Positions 13,901 to 23,937 of a DNA stretch of 64,000 bases are shown one piece after another. The stretch comes from Aulostomus chinensis (taxonomy: Eukaryota > Chordata > Actinopteri > Syngnathiformes > Aulostomidae): NCBI GenBank assembly GCA_037954235.1, contig JBBMOA010000001.1, positions 27,543,074 to 27,607,073 of the forward strand. The letters are read 5' to 3'. Every line of letters starts with the position of its first letter. Position 1 is the first letter of the stretch. The position numbers and the translations under genes are program-made. Under the pieces are notes generated by a model. The model made no database searches. It saw only the letters and a program-made list of their open reading frames with translations, and was not told where the DNA came from.

Positions 13901-15605
13901 AATCTCACCTCATCACTGTAGCATCATTTCTTAGGTAAGTAGCAACTCTCACCACATCACTGTAGCATCATTTCTTAGGTTTGTAGCAACTCTCATTACA
14001 TCACTCTAGCATCATTTGGACATTTGTAGCAACTCTCACCACATCACTGTAGCATCATTTCTTAGGTAAATAGCAACCCTCATTACATCACTTTAGCATA
14101 ATTTTGCGGTTGGTAGCAACTCTCAGTACATCACTGTCGCATAATTTTGAGGATCGTCGCAACTCTCGCGACATTACTGTAGCATCATTTTGAGGTTCGT
14201 AGCAACTCTCAACACATCACTGTAGCATCATTTGGACATTTGTAGCAACTCTCATTACATCACTGGAGCATCATTTTGAGATTCGTAGCAACTCTCACTA
14301 CATTACTGTAGCATCATTTTGAGGATCTTAGCAACTCTCACCACATCACTGTAGCATCATTTCTTAGGTAAGTAGCAACTCTCACTACATCACTGTTGCA
14401 TCATTTCTTAGGAAAGTAGCAACTCTCATGACATCACTTTAGCGTGATTTTGAAATTACTATCAACTCTCACCACATCACTGTCAGCTTCATTTTGAGAT
14501 TAGTATCAACTCTCACTACATCACTGCCACCTCATTTTAAGGATCGTAGCAACTCTCACCACATCACTATCGCATCATTTTGAGGATCGTAGCAACTCTC
14601 AATACATCACTGTCGCATCATTTTGAGGATAGTCGCAACTCTCGCGACATTACTTTAGCATCATTTTGAGATTCGTAGCAACTCTCATTACATCACTGTA
14701 GCATCATTAGAGGTTCGTAGCAACTCTCACCACATCACTGTAGCATCATTTCTTAGGTAAGTAGCAACTCTCACCACATCACTGTAGCATCATTTCTTAG
14801 GTATGTAGCAACTCTCATTACATCACTTTAGCGTGATTTTGAAATTACTATCAACTCTCACCACATCACTGTCAGCATCATTTTGAGATTTGTAGCAACT
14901 CTCACCACATCACTGTAGCATCATTTCTTAGGTAAGTAGCAACTCTCACCACATCACTGTAGCATCATTTCTTAAGTTAGTAGCAACTCTCATTACATCA
15001 CTCTAGCATCATTTGGACATTTGTAGCAACTCTCACCACATCACTGTAGCATCATTTCTTAGGTAAATAGCAACCCTCATTACATCACTTTAGCATAATT
15101 TTGCGGTTGGTAGCAACTCTCACCACATCACTGTCGCATAATTTTGAGGATCGTTGCAACTCTCGCGACATTACTGTAGCATCATTTTGAGGTTCGTAGC
15201 AACTCTCAACACATCACTGTAGCATCATTTGGACATTTGTAGCAACTCTCATTACATCACTGGAGCATCATTTTGAGATTCGTAGCAACTCTCACTACAT
15301 TACTGTAGCATCATTTTGAGGATCTTAGCAACTCTCACCACATCACTGTAGCATCATTTCTTAGGTAAGTAGCAACTCTCACTACATCACTGTCAGCTTC
15401 ATTTTGAGATTAGTATCAACTCTCACTACATCACTGCCACCTCATTTTAAGGATCGTAGCAACTCTCACCACATCACTATCGCATCATTTTGAGGATCGT
15501 AGCAACTCTCAATACATCACTGTCGCATCATTTTGAGGATATTTTCAACTCTCGCGACATTACTGTAGCATCATTTTGAGATTCGTAGCAACTCTCATTA
15601 CATCA
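10978..15605 (+). repeat. Higher-order repeat copy B (about 4.63 kb)
   Basis: Right copy of the tandem duplication, abutting copy A. It differs by a gained unit near 12061, a lost unit near 14418 and rare substitutions (for example CACTGTCAGC in A at 9156 versus CACTTTCAGC in B). A third, partial repeat of its last portion follows at about 15606-16190 and then diverges, as expected from repeated unequal exchange with its right end inside the period. Confidence 0.93.
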
Positions 15606-18600
15606 CTGTAGCATCATTTTGAGGTTCGTAGCAACTCTCACCACATCACTGTAGCATCATTTCTTAGGTAAGTAGCAACTCTCACCACATCACTGTAGCA
15701 TCATTTCTTAGGTATGTAGCAACTCTCATTACATCACTTTAGCGTGATTTTGAAATTACTATCAACTCTCACCACATCACTGTCAGCATCATTTTGAGAT
15801 TTGTAGCAACTCTCATTACATCACTGTAGCATCATTTTGAGGTTCGTGGCAACTCTCACCACATCACTGTAGCATCATTTCTTAGGTAAGTAGCAACTCT
15901 CACCACATCACTGTAGCATCATTTCTTAAGTTAGTAGCAACTCTCATTACATCACTCTAGCATCATTTGGACATTTGTATCAACTCTCACCACATCACTG
16001 TAGCATCATTTCTTAGGTAAATAGCAACCCTCATTACATCACTTTAGCATAATTTTGCGGTTGGTAGCAACTCTCATTACATCACTGTCGCATAATTTTG
16101 AGGATCGTCGCAACTCTCGCGACATTACTGTAGCATCATTTTGAGGTTCGTAGCAACTCTCAACACATCACTGTAGCATCATTTCTTAGGAAAGTAGCAA
16201 CTCTCATTACATCACTTAAGTGTGATTTTGAAATTACTATCAACCCTCATTACATCACTGTAGCATCATTTTGAGCTTTTTAGCAGCACTCACCACATCA
16301 CTGTTGCATCATTTCTTAGGTAAATAGCAAACCTCATGATATCACTGTAGCATCATTTTGCGGTTCGTAGCAACTCTCACTACATCACTGTAGCATCATT
16401 TCTTAGGGAAGTAGCAACTCTCATTACACTGCTTTAGCATTATTTTGAAATTACTATCAACTCTCACCACATCACTGTAGCATCATTTCTTAGCTTAGTA
16501 GCAACTCTCACTCCATCACTGTCAGCATCATTTTGAAATGAGTAGCAACTCCCACTACATTAATGTAGCATCATTTCTTAGGTGAGTAGCATCTCTCATT
16601 ACATGACTTGATTATCATTTCTTATGTGAGAAGAAACTCTTATTACATGACTGTAGCATAATTTTTAGATGAGTAGCAACTCTCACTTCATCACTGTAGC
16701 TCTATTTTCAGTTAAGCAGAAACTCTTACTTCATCACTGCAGATTCATTTTGAGGTTCGTAGTAACTCTCACTACATCACTGTAGCATCATTTTGAGGTT
16801 CGTCGCAACTCTCTTTACAACACTGTGGCATCATTTTGAGATCAGTAGCAACTCTCACTACATTACTTTAGCATCATTTTGAGATTCGTAGCAACTCTCA
16901 CCACATCACTGTAGCATCATTTCTTAGGTTAGTAGCAACTCTCATTGCATCACTTTAGCAACATTTTGAGATTCGTAGCAAATCTCACTACATCACTGTC
17001 ACCATCATTTTTAGGTTTTTGGCAACTCTCCCCATATCACTGGAGTATTATTTCTTAGGTTTGTAGCAACTCTCATTACATCACTGTCCGCATCATTTTG
17101 ACATTAGTAGCAACTCTCACTACATCACTGTAGCATCATTTCTTAGGTTCGTAGCATCTCTCATTACATCACTTGATTATCATTTCTTATGTGAGAAGAA
17201 ACTCTCATTACATCACTGTAGCTTTATTTTCAGTTAAGAAGAAACTCTGACTACATCACTGTAGCTTTATTTTCAGTTAAGAAGAAACTCTCACTACATT
17301 ACTGTAGCTTTATTTTCAGTTAAGAAGAAACTCTCACTACATTACTGTAAGCATCAATTTGAGGATAGTGTCAACTCTTACTTCATCACCGCATCATTTT
17401 GAGGTTCGTAGCAACTCTCACTCCATGACTTTAGCATCAATTTTTAGGTTTTAAGCAACTCTCACTACATTACTGTCAGCATCATTTTGAGCATCCTAGT
17501 AACTCTCACTACATCACTGTCGCATCATTTCTTAGGTTCGGAGCAACTCTCATTACATCACTTTAGCATCATTTTTAAATTAGTAGCAACTCTCATTACA
17601 TCACTGTAGCATCATTTTGAGGTTCGTAGAACTCTCACCACATCAGTGTAACATCATTTTGAGTTTAGTAGCAACTCTCACTACATCACTGAAGAATCAT
17701 TTTGAGAATAGTTGAAACTCTCACTACATCACTGTTGCCTTATTTTGAGTTTAGCAGAAACTCTCACTACATTACTGTCAGCATCATTTTCAGGTTTTTA
17801 GCAACTCTCACCACATCACTGGAGCATCATTTCTTAGGGTAGTAGCAACTCTTACTACATCACTGAAGCATCATTTTGAGGATAGTAGTAACTCTTACTA
17901 CACCACTGTCGAATCATTTAAAGGTTCGTAGCAATTCTCACTACATTACTGTCAGCATCATTTTGAGGTTCGTAGCAACTCTTACTACATCACTGTAGCA
18001 TCCTTTCTTAGGTTAGTAGCAACTCTCATTACATCACTTCAGCATCATTTTGAGGTTCGTAGCAACTCTCATGACATCACTATCAGCATCATTTTGAGGT
18101 TAGTCGCAACTCTCACTACATTATTGTGGCATCATTTTGAGGTTTTTAGCAACTCTCACTACATCACTCCAGCATCATTTTTAGGTGAGTTGCAACTCTC
18201 AATACATTACTGTAATCATCATTTTGAGGTTTTTAGCAACTCTCACCACATCACTGGAGCATCATTTCTTAGGCTAGTAGCAATTCTCATTACATCACTG
18301 TCAGCATCATTTTGAGATTAGTAGCAACTCTCATTACATCACTGTCAGCATCATTTTGAGATTAGTAGCAACTCTCACTCCATCACTGTAGCATCAGTTT
18401 GAGGTTTTTAGCAACTGTCACAACATTACTGATAGCATCATTTTGAGATTTTTAGCAACTCTCACTACATCACTGTCAGCATCATTTTGAGGTTGGTAGC
18501 AACTCTCACTACATCACTGTAGCATTATTTTGAGTTAACAGAAACTCACACTACATTACTGTCAGTATCATTTTTAGGTTTTTAGCAACTCTCACTAAAT

Positions 18601-19233
18601 GACTTTAGCATCATTTTGAGGTTCGTAGCAGCTCTCATGACATCACTTTGGCATCATTTTGAGATTAGTTGCAACTCTCACCACATCACTGTAGCATCAT
18701 TTATAGATTTTAAGCAACTCTCACTACATAACTGTAGCATCATTTGGAGGATAGTAGCAACTCTCACTACATCACTGTAGCATCATTTGGAGGATAGTAG
18801 CAACTCTCACTAAATGACTGTCAGCATCATTTTAAGGTTTCAAGCAACTCTTACTGCATCACTGGAGCATGATTTTGAGGTCCGTTGCAACTCTCACTAC
18901 ATCACTGTAGCATCATTTTGAGGTTTTTAGCAACTCTCACCACATCACTGTAGCATCATTTTGAGGTTCGTAGCAACTCTCACTACATTACTGTAGCATC
19001 ATTTTGAGGTTTTTCGCAACTCTCACCACATCACTGTAGCATCATTTTGAGGTTCGTAGCAACTCTCACTACATTACTGTCGCATCATTTTGAGGTTTTA
19101 AGCAACTCTCACTAAATCACTGTAGCATCATTTCTTAGGTTTGTAGCAATTCTTTTTACATCACTGGAGCATCATTTCTTAGATTAGTAGCAACTCTCAC
19201 TACATTACTGTAGCATCATCTTGAGGTTCGTAG

Positions 19234-19676
19234 TGTCACGTCCCCATGGTCATGGGCATGGGGGCGTGGCATCATTTGTGACTTCCTTCCCTTCCCAGGT
19301 TGGAGCTTTACGGGGCGGAGCTGCTGACTAATTGGGAGCACCTGGGCCTGGGCGTCTCCCAGCTATAAAGCAGGCGACCAACCTGGCCGGCTGTCTCTCG
19401 CTCACTCCTCATGGCCCACGTCGGAGCGATGGTTGTGTTTCTTCAGTTATGTCTTGTTTAGTTCTCTGCATCCATCACACCGCACACATACACCCCCTGT
19501 ACACTCATGCACACACTCGCACTCACCACTGACACTACTGATAACCACACTCCACTGTACGTTATGGTTTGCCTTGTGTTGATTTTGCGTTACTAATAAT
19601 AAATTATTGGTTGTGTGTCACGTTTAGTCTGCGTCTCCCTCCTTCGATGTCACGATTTCTGAGCCGGGTCGTGACA
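19234..19676. mobile_element. Solo LTR (443 bp) with GTAG target duplication
   Basis: The insert begins TGTCACGTCCCC and ends GGGTCGTGACA, so the termini are TG..CA with a 7-bp inverted repeat TGTCACG/CGTGACA. GTAG stands on both sides (19230-19233 and 19677-19680) and the satellite unit resumes in register, so this is a clean insertion with a 4-bp target duplication. A TATA-like CTATAAA lies near 19363 and AATAAA near 19597, as expected for an LTR read on the plus strand. No internal region, primer-binding site or pol is present, so it is a solo LTR left after LTR-LTR recombination. The short terminal inverted repeat and 4-bp duplication fit a Ty3/Gypsy-like element. The family differs from the LTR at 48297, which starts TGTAACC. 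Confidence 0.88.
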
Positions 19677-21967
19677 GTAGCAACTCTCACCACATCACTG
19701 TCGCATTATTTTGAGATTTTAAGCAACTCTCACTACATCACTGTAGCATCATTTGGAGGATAGTAGCAACTCACACTACATGACTGTCAGCATCATTTTA
19801 AGGTTTTAAGCAACGCTCACTACATCACTGGAGCATCATTTTGAGGTTCATCGAAACTCACACTACATTACTGTAGCATCATTTTGAGGATAGAAGCAAC
19901 TCTCATGACATCACTTTCGCATCTTTTTGAAATTAGTAGATACTCTCATTACATCACTGTCAGCATCATTTTGAGTTCATTATTATCATTGAAGTTATTC
20001 GAATATTTCACTGCATTACTGTTAGCATTATTTTGATTTCATTAGCAATTCTTACGACATCTCTGTCGCATTATTTTGAGGTTATTAGCAACTCTTCCTA
20101 CATCCCTGTAGCATTGTTTTTGAGGTCGTTAGCAACTCTTCCTACATCACTGTAGCATTTTTTGAGGTTATTAGCAAATCTTACGACATCACTCTCAGCA
20201 TCATTTTGAGATCATTAGTAACTTTAATTACATCACTGTAGCATCATTTTGAGGTTCGTAGCAAATATTACTACAAGACTGTCAGCATCACTTTGAGGTT
20301 ATTCGAAATTTTCACTACATTACTGTCAGCATCACTTTGAGTTTGTTAGGAACTATCACTACATTACTGTTAGCATCATTTTGAGTTTATTAGCAATCCT
20401 TAGAACATCACGGTAGCATCATTTTGAGTTCATTAGGAATTCTTACAACATTATTGTAATCATCATATTGAGGTTTTTCGCAACTCTCACAACATTACCA
20501 TCAGCATCATTCTTTAATTCATTAACAATTCTTCCTACATCACTGTAGCATCATTTTGAGTTTATTAGCAATCTTTACGACCTCACTGTAGCATCATTTT
20601 GAGGTTCGTAGCAACTATTACTACAATAATGTCAGTATTATTTTGAGTTTATTAGCAATTCTTACGACATCACTTTCGCATTATTTTGAGTTTTTTAGCA
20701 ACTCTTACTAGATTACCGTCAGCATCATTTTGAGTTCATTTGCAATTCTTCTGACATCACTGTCGCATCATTTTGAGTTCATTAGCAATTCTTACGACAT
20801 CACTGTCGCATTATTTTGAGTTTTTTAGCAACTCTTACTAGATTACCGTCAGCATCATTTTGAGTTCATTTGCAATTCTTCTGACATCACTGTCGCATCA
20901 CTTTGAGTTCATTAGCAATTCTTACGACATCACTGTCGCATCATTTTGAGTTCATAAGCAATTCTTACGACATCACTGTCGCATCATTTTGAGGTTATTA
21001 GCAACTATTACTACATTACTGTCAGCATCACTGAGTTTATTAGCATCTATCACCACGTGACTGTTAGCATCGTTTTGAGTTCAATAGCAATTCTTACGAC
21101 ATCACTGTCATCATCATTTTTAGGTTACTCGCAGCTCTAACCACATGACTGTCAGCATCACTTTGAGGTTATTCGAAACTTTCACTACATTACTGTTAGT
21201 ATCATTTTGAGTTTATTAGCAATTCTTACGACATCACTGTCGCATCATTTTGAGATCATTATCAATTCTTACGACATCACTGTCGCATTATTTTGAGTTT
21301 CGTAGCAACTCTTACTACATGACTGTCAGCATCACTTTGAGGTTGTTAAAAAAACTGACATTACTTTAAGCACCAGTGAGTTTATTAGCAACTATCACTA
21401 CATTACTGTTAGCATCATCTTGAGTTCATGAGCAATTCTGACGACATCACTTTCAGCATCATTTTGAGGTTATTACCAATTCTTCTGACATCACTGTAGC
21501 ATTATTTTGACGTTATTAGCAGCTCTTACTACATTACTGTCAGAATCATTTTGAGGTTATTAGCAGCTCTCACTAGATTACTGTCAGCATCATTTTGAGT
21601 TCATTAGCAATTCTTACTACATTACTGTTGCATTATTTTGAGGTTAGTAGCAACTCTTACTACATGACTGTCAGCATCACTTTGAGGTTGTTCGAAACAC
21701 TTACTACATTACTGTAAGCATCACTGAGTTTATTAGCAACTATCACTACATTACTGTTAGCATCATTTTGAGTTTATTAGCAATTCTTACGACATCACTG
21801 TCGCATTATTTTGAGATTAGTAGCAATTCTTCCGACATCATTGTCGCATTATTTTGAAGTTCATAGAAACTCTTACTACATGACTGTCAGCATTACTTTG
21901 AGGTTATTCGAAACTTTCACAACATTACTTTTCGCATCATTTTGAGTTCATTAGCAATTCTAATGCG
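19677..21967 (+). repeat. Array continues; switch from subfamily A to subfamily B near 19975
   Basis: Up to about 19970 the units resemble the left array. From there the consensus changes to CATCATTTTGAGTTCATTAG then CAATTCTTACGACATCACTG, still about 43 bp. Subfamily B units are more diverged from each other, with frequent single-base indels, and show only short local duplications (for example 20640-20760 versus 20795-20880). The switch is gradual over one or two units. Confidence 0.9.
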
Positions 21968-22045
21968 GCTCGAGGCCACGCTGGTTCACCGAGCGAGAAG
22001 GTGAGCCTTGAAAACGGCATCGGCCGAGCTTCCCGGGCTTTGGAT

Positions 22046-22125
22046 ACCCTGGTGAATTCCCCAAATGTGGGAATCTCAACTGCAGAATTTCTGACAGTGG
22101 GGGACTGCGTCCGCGCTCTCCCCTG
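22046..22125 (+). pseudogene. U1 snRNA 3'-half fragment
   Basis: Eighty bases match the last 80 bases of the complete U1 at 23439-23602, including the Sm-site region and terminal stem-loop 4, ending CTCTCCCCTG. The 5' splice-site recognition end and stem-loops 1-2 are absent and replaced by unrelated sequence. A short stretch just before it (GAGCTTCCCGGGCTTTGGAT) resembles 23263-23282 in the spacer upstream of the intact U1. An internal deletion joining spacer to mid-U1 is therefore a plausible origin. It should not make a functional U1. Confidence 0.9.
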
Positions 22126-22455
22126 TGATCGTGTGAAAAAAGGAAAGAAAGAAAGAAAGGCCGACCACGGCGGCAACAACGGTGACCGCCTGTCCCGGCC
22201 AGTTGGCGGTCTCCTCTTGTGCTGGCCAGCCTGAGGAGACCGCGGAGGACGTAGCCTCGATGAGCTCCCAGTATCTCTCACACCTTCCAGCCCTAAATGA
22301 AGAGGGCAGGGTTTCTGCCACATTTAGTTGAGGGTCATGGTATCTGACAAGCCCTGAGCTCAGGACAATACATCCACGGCTCGTCTTCGCAGTAAGTGGA
22401 ATGATACCAGAGAATTCATGCGTGGGAGGAGATCAACTTGGAAAACCCCGACTCC
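22126..22455 (+). repeat. U1 downstream spacer, copy 1
   Basis: Near-identical to 23603-23937. It starts with GTGTGAAAAAAGGAAAG, which resembles the snRNA 3' processing box, followed by a GAAA run. The open frames here are non-coding coincidences of this duplicated spacer. Confidence 0.85.
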
Positions 22456-22705
22456 AGGATGAGTCGCTGGCTTGTGGCTTTGAACACCGCTTTGTTTTAC
22501 TTTGAGTCGCCCCACTAGCATAGCAGGGTGAAGGCACCGATTGCCTTTGCTTTGGATAGCAGTGGGGACAACCAGTGTGCCAGATGTAGTGTTTATGGCA
22601 CTGCATTTTGTGTCGCCACCCAAAATGTTGCACTTCCGGCCCACAGCCGCGGCCGGGATTGGCTGTACCGGGGGTGCTGGCTCTCACGTCGGGTGGCTGA
22701 CAGGC

Positions 22706-22892
22706 ATCGCTTCTCGGCCTTTTGGCTAAGATCAAGTGTAGTATCTGTTCTTATCAGTTTAATATCTGGTACGTTCCCTATCCGGGAACCATATATTAAA
22801 TTGCTTTTTGGAACAGGGAGATGGATCGGGAGCTTGCTCCGTCCTTTCCACGCATCAACCTGGTATTGCAGTGTTTCCAGGAGTGGTGCAAT
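22706..22892 (+). ncRNA. U2 snRNA gene (variant, possibly pseudogene)
   Basis: The sequence starts ATCGCTTCTCGGCCTTTTGG and carries the branch-site recognition GTGTAGTATCTG intact. The 3' stem-loops (GGGAGCTTGCTCC and CCTGGTATTGCAG) are clear. Length is about 187 nt, as in vertebrate U2. Differences from the usual vertebrate sequence (from memory) are informative. The hairpin that normally reads GTCCTC/GAGGAC here reads GTTCCC/GGGAAC (22771-22788), keeping full pairing by paired changes. The Sm site normally reads ATTTTTGG; here it is CTTTTTGG (near 22803), a change that could weaken Sm-core assembly. A 3'-box-like run GGAAATAAAACAAG lies near 22909. U2 pairs with the intron branch point in the spliceosome. 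Whether this copy is expressed cannot be told. Confidence 0.92.
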
Positions 22893-23438
22893 GCCCCGCA
22901 TTTCTCGTCGGAAATAAAACAAGCCTCCGCCAGGCACTCGCTCACCTGCTCCACCCAAAGCCGGACCAGGGTTCTCCTCCTGCACTGCAGCATTTCCTCA
23001 GCCTGCGGCCGCAATGGCCTTCCAGGAACAGTGCGGGCCCCTCCCCTTTTGTCAGGAGCAAATCCCGTGCTCTTCAGGCCAACTCTCGAGTGCTGCACAT
23101 GAGGCCGGGGCTGGATTTCCGCCCGCGCTGCCGCTGGGCGTCAAGTTGTGGCTCCGTTTGCACTCCAGATAAGGATGGAGGTCCGCTGACGGCACTGCTC
23201 TCGGAGCCTTTCCCAAAAGGCTTTGGAATGCACTCTGAAAGACCTGAACCTTCAATGTGCCTGAGCTTCCCGGGCTTGGGATATCCGACATCCGGCATCG
23301 TTGTGAGAAACAAAGGGGGCTGCGCACGCGGCAGATTGGCACAAGGTAGGAAAGATCAGGCGCTGTGTCGGCCTCCCTGCCTGTCAGTCAGAAGGCTGTG
23401 TCCCTGGAGCTCATGTCTGTTCCTAAGCTCAGCGAGTC
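22893..23438 (+). other. Spacer between U2 and U1; presumed U1 promoter region
   Basis: GC-rich sequence of about 545 bp. I found no 5S rRNA, U4, U5 or U6 gene in it. The proximal and distal sequence elements expected for an RNA polymerase II snRNA gene should lie in the last 250 bp, but I cannot assign them confidently by eye. Open frames on both strands are judged accidental. Confidence 0.5.
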
Positions 23439-23602
23439 ATACTTACCTGGCAGGGGAGATACCATGATCAGCAAGGTGGTTCTCCCCGGGTGAGGCTCAG
23501 CCGTTGCACTGGGGCTGTGCTGACCCTGGTGAATTCCCCAAATGTGGGAATCTCAACTGCAGAATTTCTGACAGTGGGGGACTGCGTCCGCGCTCTCCCC
23601 TG
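23439..23602 (+). ncRNA. U1 snRNA gene, full length (164 nt)
   Basis: It starts ATACTTACCTGGCAGGGGAG, so the 5' splice-site-pairing segment ACTTACCTG is intact, and ends GCGCTCTCCCCTG. The length is exactly 164 nt, the usual vertebrate size. Loop 1 (GATCAGCAAGGTGG) shows a small change from the common GATCACGAAGGTGG in the U1-70K-binding loop. The middle (CCCCAAATGTGGGAA) and the Sm-like AATTTCTGACAG region are present; the latter differs from the usual AATTTGTGGTAG. A 3'-box-like GTGTGAAAAAAGGAAAG follows 6 bases after the gene. U1 defines 5' splice sites. The scattered differences leave open whether it is active or a decaying copy trapped in the satellite. Confidence 0.93.
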
Positions 23603-23937
23603 TGATCGTGTGAAAAAAGGAAAGAAAGAAAGAAAGGCCGACCACGGCGGCAACAACAACAACGGTGACCGCCTGTCCCGGCCAGTTGGCGGTCTCCTCT
23701 TGTGCTGGCCAGCCTGAGGAGACCGCGGAGGACGTAGCCTCGATGAGCTCCCAGTATCTCTCACACCTTCCAGCCCTAAATGAAGAGGGCAGGGTTTCTG
23801 CCACATTTAGTTGAGGGTCATGGTATCTGACAAGCCCTGGGCTCAGGACAATACATCCACAGCTCGTCTTCGCAGTAAGTGGAATGATACCAGAGAATTC
23901 ATGCGTGGGAGGAGATCAACTTGGAAAACCCCGACTC
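23603..23937 (+). repeat. U1 downstream spacer, copy 2
   Basis: Duplicate of 22126-22455 with six extra bases in an AAC run. It breaks off in CCCCGACTC where copy 1 continues into CAGGATGAGTCGC, marking the right end of the island. Confidence 0.87.

Larger units (their letters stand above)
2771..19233 (+). repeat. Giant ~43-bp minisatellite array, subfamily A (left part)
   Basis: Roughly 380 head-to-tail units of about 43 bp. Conserved cores are GCAACTCTCACTACATCACT and GTAGCATCATTTTGAGG, joined by a variable linker. Linkers fall into recurring types: GGTTCGTA, GGTTTTTA, TTCTTAGGTAAGTA, AAATTACTATCA and GGACATTTGTA. Unit length varies from 41 to 45 bp. Because 43 is not a multiple of three, any open frame cycles through all three phases. 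Linker types recur in the same order over long distances, giving higher-order structure described separately. The unit is unrelated in obvious sequence to the 43-bp repeat at 1-279. Confidence 0.97.
21968..23937 (+). other. snRNA-cluster island inserted in the minisatellite
   Basis: About 1.97 kb of GC-rich non-satellite DNA containing a 3' half of U1, a full U2, a full U1 and spacers. Spacer 22126-22455 is repeated at 23603-23937 almost exactly; the second copy has 6 extra bases in an AAC run near 23654. U1 ends lie 1,477 bp apart, so this is a piece of a tandem U1-U2 array of about 1.48-kb period. The sequence CAATTCT stands immediately left (21955-21961) and right (about 23939-23945), and the satellite phase continues across, as if the island were inserted with a 7-bp target duplication. 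Boundaries are uncertain by a few bases. Confidence 0.88.

Noticed and set aside
18094..18315. Open frames within the array (also 19569-19763 and 25664-25882)
   Set aside because: A 43-bp unit passes through three phases, so occasional stop-free stretches are expected; they have no start context or domain and end within a few units.
19234..19676. SINE or DNA transposon instead of a solo LTR
   Set aside because: TG..CA ends, TATA and AATAAA in LTR order, a 4-bp duplication and no A/B box or tail favour an LTR.
22001..23806. Overlapping frames of up to 219 codons on both strands
   Set aside because: They cover the GC-rich U1/U2 genes and the duplicated spacer. Paired look-alike proteins arise because the spacer is duplicated, not because of coding.
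21968..23937. A 5S rRNA, U4, U5 or U6 gene in the snRNA island
   Set aside because: I searched by eye for the characteristic starts and internal control regions and found none; only U1 and U2 are supported.
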